Under the pieces are notes generated by a model, which saw nothing but the letters and a program-made list of their open reading frames with translations, did not search any database and was not told where the DNA came from. The position numbers were made by a program, and so were the translations under genes. 64,000 bases of DNA from Kwoniella bestiolae CBS 10118 (taxonomy: Eukaryota > Basidiomycota > Tremellomycetes > Tremellales > Cryptococcaceae): contig NC_089247.1 in the NCBI RefSeq assembly GCF_000512585.2, forward strand, positions 806,001 through 870,000. The letters are read 5' to 3'. Shown here piece by piece: positions 11,061-22,978 of this stretch. Numbering within the stretch: the stretch's first letter is position 1; each line of letters starts with the position of its first letter.

Positions 11061-12915
11061 CTACAGAATCACATAGTATTCTACTAAAAAGCCGAGGACA
11101 AAGCAGATCACAATACCAGTAATTCCAGACGATAGGGTCCTCATCACCCCAGAGGTAGCTTGTAGCGCATGACCAGGGTGAGTAGGTGTAGAGGTAGGCG
11201 CATCAGTATTTGATGAGATGGATGGTCGAGGTTCTTCACTACCTACGATGCCTACACCATAGGCCTTGGTGGAAGCACCATCCAGAGCCCAGGTGAGACC
11301 TGATAGGACATGATTGATGAAGGTTTCGTTTTGCCATGCTACATAAGTGAACATCAGTTGTATTACTGTTGGCAGCATCTTCGGAACCGTCAACTGACTT
11401 TCGTTGGAATGTCCCAGAGCTGTGTAGAATGATCGTCCGCCTTTGATCACTCCTTTCTGCAGAGGTTGAGCGGATGAAGGTGGGTCGATGTACCATGCTA
11501 GGAATGCAATGGGTGAGCGGTCGTATCTTCAGGTGGTGAGAGAGTAGCCTACCGATGGGGTGAGGTGTTCCCGAACTGGAAACATAGCTCTCATCTTTGA
11601 CACAGCCTTTGGTTCAGCTAATTTGGTCATAATCATACAGAACCGCTTAGCTAACTTACTGTTATAGCTTGACTCGTCGACTGTGAGAACGACAGTTGCT
11701 CCATTGTCCCTCGGATCAGAGGTAAAGTAGTAGACTTCTTCCGCCTACATGACAAGGGAGATCAGATTCGTACAGGAATCAGCCCAAAGAAAGACATAAC
11801 TCGAATCAGTTGACTCACAAATCTCCATGTATCAGGCACAAGGGCAACAGCAGGATGCGTTTCGTTCGTTCGGATGAAGGTCTGGACATTCACTAATTGT
11901 CAGCTAAAATGGCTCTGGAAGTTCTTGCAACAATTAGCTCACAGCGTCTTGTATAACAGGGTGCCACTCGAATTGACCTATACATCCAAAACCAGGGGAA
12001 AGGAAACATCAGTCGCGAATTCCACATCTAGCGAAGAGCATGATTAACTCACTTCCGATAGTAGCATTATACACTGTAGAATTGTACAGCGCGCAAGTAG
12101 ACGCATGGACTCCAACGAAGTTACCGCCTGATTGCATGTATCGGTGAAAGGTTTGTTCACCTTGTTCGTCGAGGGCTACGGTGCGCCGGAATAGGATCAC
12201 CAGATCAGCTTGGTGCGTAAAGCAATGTTTCCCCCTCTATTCGAAGGTGACCCGAGGCTCAAAGAGTTAGTTGAACAGTTTGAGGATGTTAACTCACCTT
12301 CACCCGTCACCGAGATGAACATCAATGCATCGTATTTCTTGAGGTGTTCATCGGTGAAGAGTGATTTATCTCTGTAAGTACGAAATAGCTGACGTCAGCT
12401 CTTCACTCGATTCACGTTCTCACTGTGGCGGGAGAAGTAAATCCAGGAAATGAATGGCTCTTCAAGAGCATGAATGGTGGCAGATGTTGTAGCTTGACAC
12501 GAAAGCAAAGAAGGGATGCGAAGAGGAAGGAAAGGAAGAGGGAAGAGGCAGAAGGGCAAGAGATCCCGACAAAATGGAGGTAAAGAGGAAAAAGGATACC
12601 AAGAACCCATTTCCTGTACCGATGACAATTCACCATCACAGCTATCAAGAGACACACACAGTCAGTCACTCACTCTGTGAAATCAAACCCCACTCCCCAC
12701 CTCACCTCCCTCCCAGCCAACACAGAGATAGCAGTAGGTATACTATCATGTCTAAACCCATCCGTATTGGTATATACCAAAACTCTTGGGATATTAACTG
12801 AATTGGAAGTGTGAATGGAGAGATCTTCGTTCGAGGATGCTTTGACGTGGACTTGGGCACGTCGGGTGAGGAGGAGGTAGATGAATAGGATTATGTTGGG
12901 GAGGGATAATGACAT
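11061..12915 (-). CDS. secreted or GPI-anchored ThuA-like domain protein
   Basis: About nine exons; resolved ones are 12915-12674, 12371-12298, 12175-12053, 11977-11943, 11881-11819 and 11744-11660, then three more to the stop at 11061. Residues 2-20 form a signal peptide (SLPNIILFIYLLLT). The ThuA-like class I glutamine-amidotransferase fold follows: VLVYTNTDGFRHDSIP, then LFTDEHLKKYDALMFI with SVTGE, then GGNFVGVHASTCALYN, then FEWHPVIQDA, THPAVALVP, AWYIDPP, GGRSFYTALGHSNE and a final helix SGLTWALDGAS. The C-terminus is a Ser/Pro/Thr linker and a hydrophobic segment (SGITGIVICFVLGFLVEYY), as in a GPI-anchor signal or single membrane anchor. ThuA proteins are linked to sugar metabolism in bacteria, but eukaryotic members have no settled reaction. 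Intron 1 is about 302 nt, roughly five times the local norm. Confidence 0.82.
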
Positions 12916-13444
12916 TGTGTGGGGATTGCAGCGACAGAGACGTGGTGAGACGGTACAGACAGTACACTAGATGGACAGTACAGGTTTCGATGGGATGATG
13001 ACACGAATGGATGGTACAGTGTTGTAAATGGAAGGGTAGAAGATGGGATAATAAGAAGAAGAAGGAAGAAGGTCATGATATATTGTATGCTATTTATACA
13101 TGTTCCTCTGAGAGTATCTCGACTTGGATTACTGTTAGTCCTAAACATCCAATATGAGCAAGGGTCTGTGCGTGATTGCATTCATGGTTATGATATTCCC
13201 TTTCGTCGTCGACGCACAGACCATCCCATCACTGAAGTGCAATACCAGTAACAGTAATGGATTATATTGTATAACAATACATGTAACATGACATATGCGT
13301 ATCCTTCTCTCTTTCCTCAACCCATCCTATTCTACATGTATCAACATCCCCCCATAACCCATCATACATATTAACTCCCTCCTACCACGCTATCAACGTA
13401 TTCAACAATACACATATATCTCGTGCTACAACCCCTCCCCTCCC
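12916..13444. other. intergenic: ThuA promoter and nucleoporin 3' UTR
   Basis: About 530 bases upstream of the ThuA start at 12915 and downstream of the nucleoporin stop at 13445, both minus strand. Small open frames here have no family features. Confidence 0.45.
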
Positions 13445-16400
13445 CTACCTCGGAGTTTCACAAATCGTACATTTACTCTTCGCACTCTCAGGATTCTGCA
13501 ACATACAAACCGAGCACGTCCAAGTACCCTCTTGTTTCTTGGGTCCAAACCCACTTCCAAATCCTGTGAATCCACCTTGACCCGTAGCCCCACTGCTCGA
13601 AGTAGTACTAGAATTTGCTTGAGGTTTGGGTCGTGGCGCATCACAAATCGTACATTTCTCTTTTGCACTATCAGGGTTCTTGAGCATACATGTCGAACAG
13701 GTCCATTGAACGTCGCTCGCTTTTGCTTGAGGCAGACCGAATCCACCGAAGCCGCCGCTAGAAGAAGCTTGTGGTGCCTGTTGAGACGTAGCTTTCGGTC
13801 GAGGTGCTTCGCAAATCGTGCATTTCTCCTTAGCACTCTCAGGATTCTTGAGCATACATGTCGAACAGGTCCATTGATCGTTGCTCGCTTTCGCCTGTGG
13901 CAGACCAAATCCACCAAACCCATTTGATGAAGTTTGAGGTGCCTGTTGAGATTTAGCTTTGGGTCGTGGTTCCTCGCAGATTGTACATTTCTCCTTGGCA
14001 CTTCCAGGATTCTTCAACATACACGTTGAGCAGGTCCATTCCGCCTCGGACGCAGTATCCTTCGTCGTGCCAGCAGGCTTGGAAGACGGGGTAAGAGTGA
14101 AAGCAAAAGTAGGTTGAACCCTCTTCTTAGCTTCTTCCAACACCTCTTTTTTGGGAGTGAGCGATTCCAAAGGTCGAGGAGGTAGAGTGAATGTGAAGAA
14201 GGGTAAAGCGGGTTTCGAAATCTTCAAAGCAGAGTCCTTGGCAGATAGATATACCTTGTTGATATCCAATTTACTAGATTCACTCGTACTTCTTCTATCG
14301 ACAACTTCCATTTGTTCTTCGGTCATTTCCTCGGCAGGAGTAGGAGAAGGAGACGGCTTGTTGAAGTTGAAAGTTGGTTTTGGAATTGATCCCTCGGCAG
14401 AAGAGGATTGTTGGATGATCGATTTCCTCATTGGAGAGTCGAATGCAGTAGTGTCGATATCAGAGGACGAGGGTTGTGATTTCGGTAGAGGTTGATTGTT
14501 GAATGTGATTGAGGGTGGATTGAAAGGTTTGAACGTGTCTGCCGAGGGAATCTTGGCTGATGCTGCAGGTTGTACCTTTGGTGCTGGGGCAGGAGCGGGA
14601 GCAGGGGCAGGGGTCGGTGCTCTGGAAGATGAGGCTTCGGAACCGTCGACCAGCTCATCGATTTCGATTATATCCTCATCCGGAGTGGGAGTTTCGACTC
14701 TTCCAATTGAAGCTCGCATGGGACTTCCAGTCCTGTCCCACTACATGACCACAAGAAGCAGTCAGCTCGATATATCCACTAAGAGAGAGCAGAGCAAGAG
14801 CAGACTTACAGGCTTAACACCCTGGATTCTCTCAATCGTAGTCAAAGGCTTACTACCTTTCATAGCCTCTTTATGCAGTTCCAATTTCGCCGCCGCCCCT
14901 CTAGCAGGAGTTCTTCGTGCAGGCGAGAAAGAACCCTTTGATTTTCTAGGTGTAGATCCAGCGAATGCTGTACTAGGTACAGTAGGGGGTACAGCAGGTG
15001 CAGGCGAAGGGTTGAGGGAAGTCCGATCATAAGGATTGAAAATGACAGGTTCGGCTTTTCTCGTAGGAATTACAGGACCAATTTCTTCATCTATTATATC
15101 CATTATGATCTCTGCTGCTCTCTTCTTCCCTGCGGCTTCAGCTTCGGCTCGTTTCTTGGCCTTTTCATCGACAGGTGTAGAAGTGGCTGAACCGGGAGTG
15201 GAAGAATTGCGACTGAGTGGTGATGGTCTGGCGGGTGTATGCGTTGGTACAGACAATTTGGTCCTACCTTTGTCTGTACTAGGCTTCGAGAAAGCAGAGA
15301 GAGAAGGCATAGATACGCTTGATGATAAACCTTTAGCCGGGGAACTGATCGATTCATCCACATCCATAATTTCCTCTTCTCCATCGACTTTTCTCTTCTT
15401 CCCCTTCGACGACGAGTCATCAACTTCAGCACCAAAGTTGAAAAGAGGTTTCAAAGATGATTTCTTAGGTTGAGGGAACATCCTCCTAGGGGACATGCCC
15501 GGACCAAGATATCTCTGTCTATACGGACTAGGTTGACCGATCGATCTAGGGGTAGTAGTGCCAATGGAAAATACGGTACCAGGTGTTTGAGCCACTCCAT
15601 TGCCATTTTCAACCCTTTTGGCGGGAGTATTGAACGAGGCGAAAGACTGGGATGCCTTGAGACCTGAGCTAGAAGAGTACGATCCAGCTGCCCATCCTCC
15701 ATATTTCTGTTCTGGAGGAGTCTGACCAGGAAGATGAGATTCAGCTTTCATATTCTCAGTGAGAGTCTCAATAACCCTAAAATCTTCCGATGTCATCTGT
15801 TGACCCTTTTTGGCTTCTAGGAAAGCCGTAAGAGCTACCGAAGAGGCTGATGAGGATAGTCCGTTTGAAGTGATTGGTGTGGCCGGTGCTGGATGAACGA
15901 AGGAGGATGGTAATGGTGTTCTTTGGGGTAGAGCCGCGGTGGTTGCGTGGGAAGACGCAAGAGGCGACCGAGGTCTTTTAATCGATGAGGAAGAGGGTAT
16001 CTGAAGTGAAGAAGATTGGGTCAAAGCTGGCATCGAGGGGGAGGATTTCAGGAAGTTGAAATGGCCTGGTGCGGTCGGTGTGGGAGGTTCGAGCTGTTTC
16101 AGTTCGGAAGAAGAGTTCTATCGTAATATATTCTGATCAGCTACCGCTGCCTCCATGTAGTGAGAAAGAAGCTCTGCATTCAGAGAAAATTTACTTGAAG
16201 AGCCAACCTGTTCAATTGTCTGTTCCCACCCGGAACTTCCCCTTTATTCCTCCAACTAGCAGCTCTTTCCTCAAAATCGTCGCCCTTCCTCCCAGCAGCG
16301 GCGGCAAGAGAGAAGATATCTTGTCCTTCCATCTTGGAAGGGGGTTCACCATTCCACTCATCCTCTGAACCTGACTCTGATCTTTGATCGATATCTGCGT

Positions 16401-16692
16401 CTGTCACCCTGACTGCTAGGTCGTTCGAGTTAGAGTGGGTGGGTAGGACAGAGGAAGATGTTCGAGTGAAGGGGGATGAGACGTAGTTGACTATTGATTT
16501 AAGAGTTGCGAGGGGCTATATGAGAAATCGATCAAAATCAATGTCACTTTCTGCAGCTTACTAGGGTAGCCATGAAGTTGAACTTACAGTCATGGAAGCT
16601 GACTTCCTCAGTCTGGAAGGCTCAGGTCGAGCATAAGGTGTCCTAGACAGACGTTCGGATCGAAGGTCTCGTTGCGAAGATGATCGCTCCAT
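13445..16692 (-). CDS. Nup153/Nup1-like nuclear-basket nucleoporin with four RanBP2 zinc fingers
   Basis: Four exons: 16692-16588, 16515-16195, 16117-14810 and 14740-13445, about 1009 aa. The N-terminus is basic (MERSSSQRDLRSERLSRTPY), followed by a likely amphipathic helix (PLATLKSIVNYVSSPFTR), as in Nup1, Nup60 and Nup153, which bind the inner nuclear membrane this way. The middle is long, disordered and rich in Ser/Pro, with isolated FxF and FG motifs (PTFNFNKP, FFTFTLPP, FAFTLTP, FGGFGLP). The C-terminal 250 residues hold four RanBP2-type zinc fingers, pattern W-x-C-x2-C-x10-C-x2-C (WTCSTCMLKNP...KCTICEEPRP, then three near-copies). Such fingers bind Ran in metazoan Nup153 and RanBP2. S. 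cerevisiae Nup1 and Nup60 lack them. The gene is divergent from DNA ligase I. Confidence 0.8.
14007..14038 (-). other. RanBP2 zinc finger 1 of the tandem array (first of four)
   Basis: Codes for the segment around WTCSTCMLKNPGSAKEK. Three further fingers follow on the same strand near 13880, 13700 and 13510, spaced by about 150-190 nt. Fingers 1-3 are almost identical and finger 4 is more diverged (WTCSVCMLQNPESAKSK). Positions are approximate. Confidence 0.65.
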
Positions 16693-17183
16693 CTTGGCTG
16701 GTGTTAACTGGGAATTATGGAAGGTGGAAGAGCTCCGCTTGACTTGGTGGGTTGTCGAATCGAGATGCAGGACCAAACGTCGGTGAGAAAAGTCTCTCTG
16801 TCGACAACAAAGATGATCACTTGGTAGCTGATACTCCCCTTAGTCGTATGTGAGCTGGCCTCTTGTCGACTGTGGATGATTATTGTACTTGATTGTATGT
16901 ATGAATGTCGAAAGAGGATGCAATGATACATACCTGCACTCTTGACATTTGGACTGTACGAACAAGGAAACCTTGTTAACCCATTTAATTTATATGCGTA
17001 ACCCATCTAAGCACGTGGCGGGGCTGAGGCTTGACTTTGACGCGTAGAGTTGATGTCACCGTACACGGTCGATGGTACAAAACATTACAAGTTGGCTTTA
17101 CGATTCCGATCTGTATGGACTCGCCCAAATATATCCACTTCTCGTCTCTGTATTACTTTCAGCTTGATCAGTAACAAGACAAG
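16693..17183. other. divergent promoter of nucleoporin and DNA ligase I
   Basis: About 490 bases between divergent start codons. It contains a CACGTG E-box at 17012-17017 and an ACGCGT MCB-type box at 17040-17045 on the ligase-proximal side. No gene is visible inside it. Confidence 0.6.
17040..17045. promoter_or_regulatory. MCB-like box (ACGCGT) upstream of DNA ligase I
   Basis: The palindrome ACGCGT lies about 140 bp before the ligase ATG. In ascomycete yeasts MBF binds this hexamer to drive G1/S transcription of replication genes, including CDC9. A single hexamer can occur by chance, so regulation here is an inference supported by position and gene identity. Confidence 0.5.
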
Positions 17184-20100
17184 ATGAGTGGTAAGTCAGT
17201 TGATAGGCTCTAGGGGTACCCAAATCGCTGACCTGATCCAAAATTGCAGACCCCCAAGCCAAAAACAACATCATCAAGAAGAAGAAGCGCGTCGTGACAT
17301 CCGATGATGAAGAGGATGAATCGCCTATCAACGGTGCTTCTTCCTCCAAGGATATACTCAGCTCTCAACCTGAGAAACAGACAGTAAAAGGTCAGCCTTC
17401 TATCATCTCTCCGATTGTTCTGAGAGACTTCAGCTGATATGCATATGAACGTGTAGTAGAATCATCACCACCTCACAAGAAACCCAAGACCTCCTCACCC
17501 GAGAAAATAGCATCGATATTCGCACCACCACCTAAGAAAGTTGAGAAGCCCAAATCATCCAATGAACCTTCCAAGTCATCCTCATCTTCAAAAGAGCAGG
17601 AGAAAACCAAAACAAATGGCAAGGAGAGTAAACCAATTGCATCAATTTTCGCTAAAGCGTCTTCGTCAAAGTCTAAAATAAAGGTTGAAAAGGAAGACGT
17701 AGATATGGAACGAGGTAGTCCGACGAATGATGATGAGGGTGAAGAAGAGCTGGAAGAGGAAGATGAGGAGGATGAACAGGAGGAGGCTGCTGCTGTCAAG
17801 TTGTATGTCTGCTTCTCCGACTTCCGACCATCTCTCGTGAAGGTCAAGCTGACGAGATCCACTTCTCTTATGAAAATGTAGAGCCTCAATATTCACCAAG
17901 AATCATAAGAGCGTACCGGTAGCTGATAAAGGGTGGAAAGACGGTGAAGCGTAAGCTTTGCTGCTCAATACAGAGACTGTTGACAAGCTGACAAGATACG
18001 ATAGTGTACCCTATGCCGCACTGGTATCGACATTTGAAAAGATAGAAGCTACCACAAAACGTCTGGAGATCCTCGAACTTCTCACTCAGTTCTTCTTGGT
18101 AGTAGCTAAGAGAGATACGGCGAAACAAGCGAAAGATTCTAATTTGCTGAAAGTGGTATATCTGTGTATCAACAGGGTTTGTCATCTCTTAACGTCTTCA
18201 GATCAATACACAGTGACGCTGATATCGGATGAATAGCTGTGTCCCGATTATATGGGTATCGAACTGGGTATAGGAGAAACGCTTTTGATCAAGGCTATAG
18301 CGGAGAGTACAGGTAGAGCTACAACGAAGATCAAAGAGGATTTGAGGAAAGAAGGTGATTTGGGTAAAGTAGCTATGGTGAGTAATTCTTCCGATCCCAT
18401 GAGCCGGTAGCGTATTTAATGCTGATATAAGGATGTGTATTACATAGAACTCGAGAAACACCCAACCAACAATGTTCAAGCCCAAAGCTTTGACTGTACC
18501 ATACGTTTTCCAAAATTTGACGGAAATAGCAAAAGCGACTGGAAATGCTGTAAGCTCTGTCGTACATGTAGGCCATTAAGCGGTGAAAGCTTATATGCGA
18601 TTGTAGTCTCAAGCAAAGAAGGTCGGAATCATCAAGAAGCTCTTGGCAGCTTGTCAAGGGAATGAAGCGAAGTTTATCGTCAGATCATTAGAGGGGAAAT
18701 TGAGGATAGGTTTGGCAGATAAGACTTTGGTGGTGGCGCTGGCTCATGCGATCGTACTGAAAGGAATGGGTACGTCGTGTCTTCCTTCTTGCATGAGGTT
18801 CTTACTGAAACGGAAATTATAGGTGAGAAGAAGATACCGCATGATAAGCTTGCTGCGAAGTTGGAGGAAGGGGCAGAGATTGTCAAGTCTGTTTATAGGT
18901 GAGTCAGCTAGGGGTGCGTTCATAGTACAACTGCATAGCTGATACACTGTGATCTAGTGAATTGCCAAACTATGATCTCGTCATACCTGCGTTACTGGAA
19001 GGTGGTGTCGAGGGTCTGAAAGAACATTGTAAACTTACACCAGGTCAGCTTCTTTGTGATGAACTTCGTAATGTCACCTAGCTGATTCGTCCATTCATGT
19101 TTAGGTGTTCCGCTTAAACCGATGTTGGCTAAACCTACCAAAGCTATTGGAGAGGTACTCGATCGATTCGAAGGCAAAGAATTCACCTGTGAATACAAAT
19201 ATGATGGGGAAAGAGCACAGGTGCATCTGTTGGAAGATGGATCGATAGCTGTGTTCAGTAGGAACTCAGAGAATATGAGTGCGAAGTATCCGGACTTAGT
19301 GCAGCAGGTACCGAGAGTGAGCTGGAAGTTCCATGGATCAGAGATGGGCAATAGCTGACCAACCTTTGTTATAGGCGATCAAACCTTCTGTCAAGTCATT
19401 CGTGATTGACGCTGAAGCTGTGGCGTACGACCTCGAGACCAAGAAGATCTTACCGTTTCAAGATCTCAGTAGGAGGAAGAGAAAGGATGTGAAAGCTGAG
19501 GATATCACTGTGCGAGTGCATTTATTCGCATTTGATTTGTTATATTTGAACGGAGAGGTAAGTCAGCTTTGCGAAGCACCAACTGCTTATCCAGGTTAGC
19601 TGACTGTACTACTTTTTCTTAGTCGCTCTTGACGAAAGAGCTCAAAGAGCGTCGAGCATTACTTCAAGAACACTTCCAACCTGTTGAATCAGAATTTGCA
19701 TTTGCCAAATCATCAGACAGTCGAGCGACCGAAGAAATAGCTGCATTTTTGGAGGAAAGTGTTAAAGATGGCTGTGAAGGTCTGATGGTGAAGATGTTGA
19801 CTACGGGCAATTCGACTTATGAACCCAGTAGGAGAAGTATGAACTGGTTGAAGGTGGGTTATTTCGTTTCCATTCCTCCCTCCGACTCCCCGTCCTTCTT
19901 CAAAAAAGCTCCATACTCAACTGAATAGGATGATAGCTGATGACTATGTATAGTTGAAGAAAGACTATCTCTCAGGCGTGGGTGATTCCCTCGACCTAGT
20001 AGTAGTAGGAGCCTACCACGGTAAAGGTAAACGAACAGCAGTCTACGGAGCCTTCCTACTCGCATGCTACGACCAAGATTCCGAAAATTTTCAAACGATC

Positions 20101-20597
20101 TGCAAGATCGGTACGGGTTTCAGCGAAGAGTTCTTATCCCAATCGTATGAAATTCTCAAACCGCTGGAAATCGAAACTGTTCGAGGGGATATTGAAACGG
20201 GTAATGCCAAGCCTGATGTTTGGTTTGAACCGAAGGTTGTTTGGGAGGTTTTGACGGCGGATTTGAGTTTGAGTCCTGTTTATGCGGCTGCGCATGGGGT
20301 TGTGAGTTGGGTTCGGGTTTCTTCTTTATCGTTTGATGTGTTTTGTGGTACGGAGGGGAGGGGGGTGATCGAGGTATTCTTTATAAGTATGCGAATGGAT
20401 CGGTCCGCTGATCCGTTTGATCCAACCAGGTCGATTCAAGAGGAATCTCCCTACGGTTCCCCCGATTCATCAAGATCAGAGATGACAAGTCCGCGGACGA
20501 GGCGACGTCCTCTGAACAGGTCTCGGAGTTTTATCAGAGGCAGGTCACTGCTGGTGGAGGGAAGAAGGGTGGTGGAGGGGAGGATGATTTCTGGTAG
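17184..20597 (+). CDS. CDC9: ATP-dependent DNA ligase I (Cdc9)
   Basis: Multi-exon gene; the first coding exon is only ATGAGTG (17184-17190) and the stop is at 20595-20597. The N-terminus is disordered and Lys-rich, with two SIFA motifs (KIASIFAPPPKK and PIASIFAKAS), one of which may be a PCNA-binding PIP-like motif. The DNA-binding domain follows (ALVSTFEKIEATTKRLEIL, CPDYMGIELGIGE). The adenylation domain has the nucleotidyl-lysine motif EYKYDGERAQVH, then VFSRNSENMSAKYPDL, FVIDAEAVAYD, EGLMVKML and NWLKLKKDYL. The OB-fold has GDSLDLVVVGAYHGKGKR. The last exon begins VDSRGISLRFPRFIK and ends in DDFW. It seals nicks and Okazaki fragments by the ligase-AMP mechanism. All key motifs are present, so it should be active. 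Confidence 0.95.
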
Positions 20598-20942
20598 GGT
20601 CGTTGGCTGAAAGAGGGGAAGGGGATGTACGATTGATACTGGATGGTGGTGCGAGGAAGAGCGATGGGACTTATGGTATTTTGATATTGATATAATGGTT
20701 GATGCCCATCATGCAAGTCATGTAACATGTAACATGCTCGTATGATCGTTGTGATCATGTATCTGATGCATATCGATGACTGGTCATTATCGTATTGTAC
20801 AAAGTAGATCTATAATTCGTGATTGTGACGAGGACGAGACTATACAAGAAGAACCAAAACCAAAGCCAAAGCCAAAGTCAAAGTCAAAAGATGTGTGGGA
20901 ACCAAGAATTTTCGTTGTATTTGCGATAGAATGAGGGGTACG
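20598..20942. other. convergent intergenic region
   Basis: About 345 bases between the ligase stop (+) and the membrane-protein stop (-). It contains the short CCAAAG repeat listed separately. Otherwise nothing is seen. Confidence 0.5.
20852..20890. repeat. short tandem repeat (CCAAAG/TCAAAG)n
   Basis: Six imperfect hexamers in the convergent 3' region after DNA ligase I. It is probably a simple-sequence repeat with no coding role. Confidence 0.6.
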
Positions 20943-22978
20943 CTAGACCAGTCCACCCCAACATCCCAATCCAGCAAAGACACTCCCAAGAGCGACGATC
21001 AGACCCTACACCCGCCCATCCATCAGCTCACATATCCCACTCCCAATAGGTCGTTCACTAAGCAAGAGAAAGAGGAAGAAACAACTCACACCCCAAGTCA
21101 CAGCCCCAATCCCAACCCTTCCAACAACTTTCCAAACCAGACTCACACAAACATGCAACAGCGCTACCAGGGCCCAGACCTGCCATAACCACTTATGAGG
21201 CTGAGTGTCGGGTACGGCAGCGTCGTGTCGGACTACGAGGGGAGAATGCTTATAGATAGGGGTGGAGTTGAAGTAGAACGAAGAGAGGAGTAGGGTCAGA
21301 CCGAGATTTAGAAGGAGGGTGTCGAGGCGCCAGAGGAGGTGGAGGGGGAAGGGGATGTTCTGGGGGTAGAAATCGCATTAGTGGATTTGAACGATTATAA
21401 TTTCGACGAAGGGGGATGAGTACAGTGGATTTACAGTGGATGGGTCAACTTACAGGGAATGGTTGACCGATTACTTCTTCAAGATCTGCAGGTCGATAAT
21501 AACAGCTTATGAGCTCAGAATCATACCACGAAGTGAGGACGCCAGCTCACCTCTCCTCGCTCTCATTCTCTCTAAAATCTCCACCTTCCTCTCCAACTCT
21601 TCCTCATCCTCCTCTTCTTCCTCATCCTCATCTTGATCAGGTTCGTCGTAGATCACCTGAGAATCTTCTTCCTCCCCCTCGTCACTCCGTTCAGTCACGC
21701 TACTTAACATGCCCTCCTGTTTGCCACTTGATTTACCATTACCATTACCGAATTGAGGTTGAGTAGCAGTTTGAGGTTGTGATCCCACATTCTCCTCTTC
21801 GCTTGACAGATCCAATCGCAAAGAGTCGGAGGGCCTCATGACTTCTTTGTACAGTTCGATCTGTTCCCATCCTTGAATGATACCGTAGGTCACTTCTGCT
21901 AGACCCCATCCTAAACCTAGATAATAGGATGAGTGAAAGCCTGAGGTAGGGGAGACTGTAATTAGAGGGAGGGTGGAGAGTCGGAGGAGTTCGTGGATTA
22001 TTGCGTGGAGGGATGTCGACCTGGAATATGCAGTTTGACAGATAAGTATGCGTTGCTTCGATATGGACTGGTGCTGGAGATTCGGATGATATGTCCTGGG
22101 CTGAGCGATGGGAGGATGAAATGTGATACATCCAGCTACTCCGATGACAATCAAGGGAGACAAGAGTGACACAATTTGGATGACATTGTCACCTTACTCA
22201 CCAGAAAGTAGTTTGACCCATGTTCAACCTAAACCAAGAAACCACGACCCATACCGGCACTCGAATAGTCTGGACAGTGCATGAAGCGAAAATTCCAATC
22301 AAGAAAGGTTTGAATAATATTGGATGAGGGTATTTCTGTCCTGCTTGACGTTCGCGCTTGGTCGGTGGCCTAGTAAAGCATAGGAATCAATGTCTGTTAT
22401 CTTAAAGCACGATATATAAATGATGGGAAGGAGATAAGGGTGGAATAGTATAGTTGGTGAGAAGGGCATACTTACCATGCAAAGGTCACTAGCAGTATCA
22501 ACAGTGCAAGCCAGACCATCGTGATGATCGGTACGAGCAGATAAAGCCTTGACATGTATTTCCACGTAACTATCATCCAATTCTCCTTTAATCAGCTGCT
22601 TGTCTTTCTTCCAATAAATTTCGGAGCTGACATACCTGGTATTTCAGGTTCCATACCAAATTCCTCCTCCTCTTCATCTTCTTCTTCCTCATCTCCGGAT
22701 GTATAGAGATGATCATTCTGCACGCTCTTACCCTTCCCTGGACTTGGTCTTCTACTACTCCCAGGAAAGTCACCTTCAACTTCTTCGAGAGTAGATGCTA
22801 TACTGCCGTAACTCTCTGCTCTGAGCTGGTCGATAGTCAGACCATTACCGTTCTTGACTATATTGGCGTATGATTGAGGTTGATTATCTGTATAGGGGGA
22901 TGAGCTCTGGTGCTGAGATTGATGTTGGTGAGAGAGGGTTGAGTGGACAGCTGCAGGGATGACGGCGTTGACGCCCAT
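20943..22978 (-). CDS. multi-pass membrane protein of unknown family
   Basis: Start at 22978 (MGVNAVIPAAVHSTL). Exons 22978-22636 and 22569-22476 are clear; four or five more lead to a stop at 20943-20945 through an exon GLIVALGSVFAGLGCWGGLV. The 110-residue N-terminus is cytosol-like and acidic (GDEEEEDEEEEEFG). Membrane helices can be seen at RLYLLVPIITMVWLALLILL, PFLIGIFASCTVQTIRVPVW, a weaker pair around LSTLPLITV and YYLGLGWGLAEVTYGI, LDTLLLNLGLTLLLSSFYF, WALVALLHVCVSLVWKVVG and the final Gly-rich helix. A large acidic loop with a Glu/Asp run (DEDEEEEEDEEELERKVEIL) separates the middle from the last helices. I do not recognise a family. The intron before the STSLHAIIHELLRL exon is about 170 nt and could hide a small exon. 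Confidence 0.65.

Noticed and set aside
13532..13927. 131-aa plus-strand open frame
   Set aside because: It is antisense to the repeated zinc-finger exon of the nucleoporin; its repetitive protein is a by-product of the repeats.
14496..15032. 178-aa plus-strand open frame rich in Gly/Ala
   Set aside because: It lies opposite the Pro/Ala/Ser-rich nucleoporin exons, which have intact splice sites and domain content.
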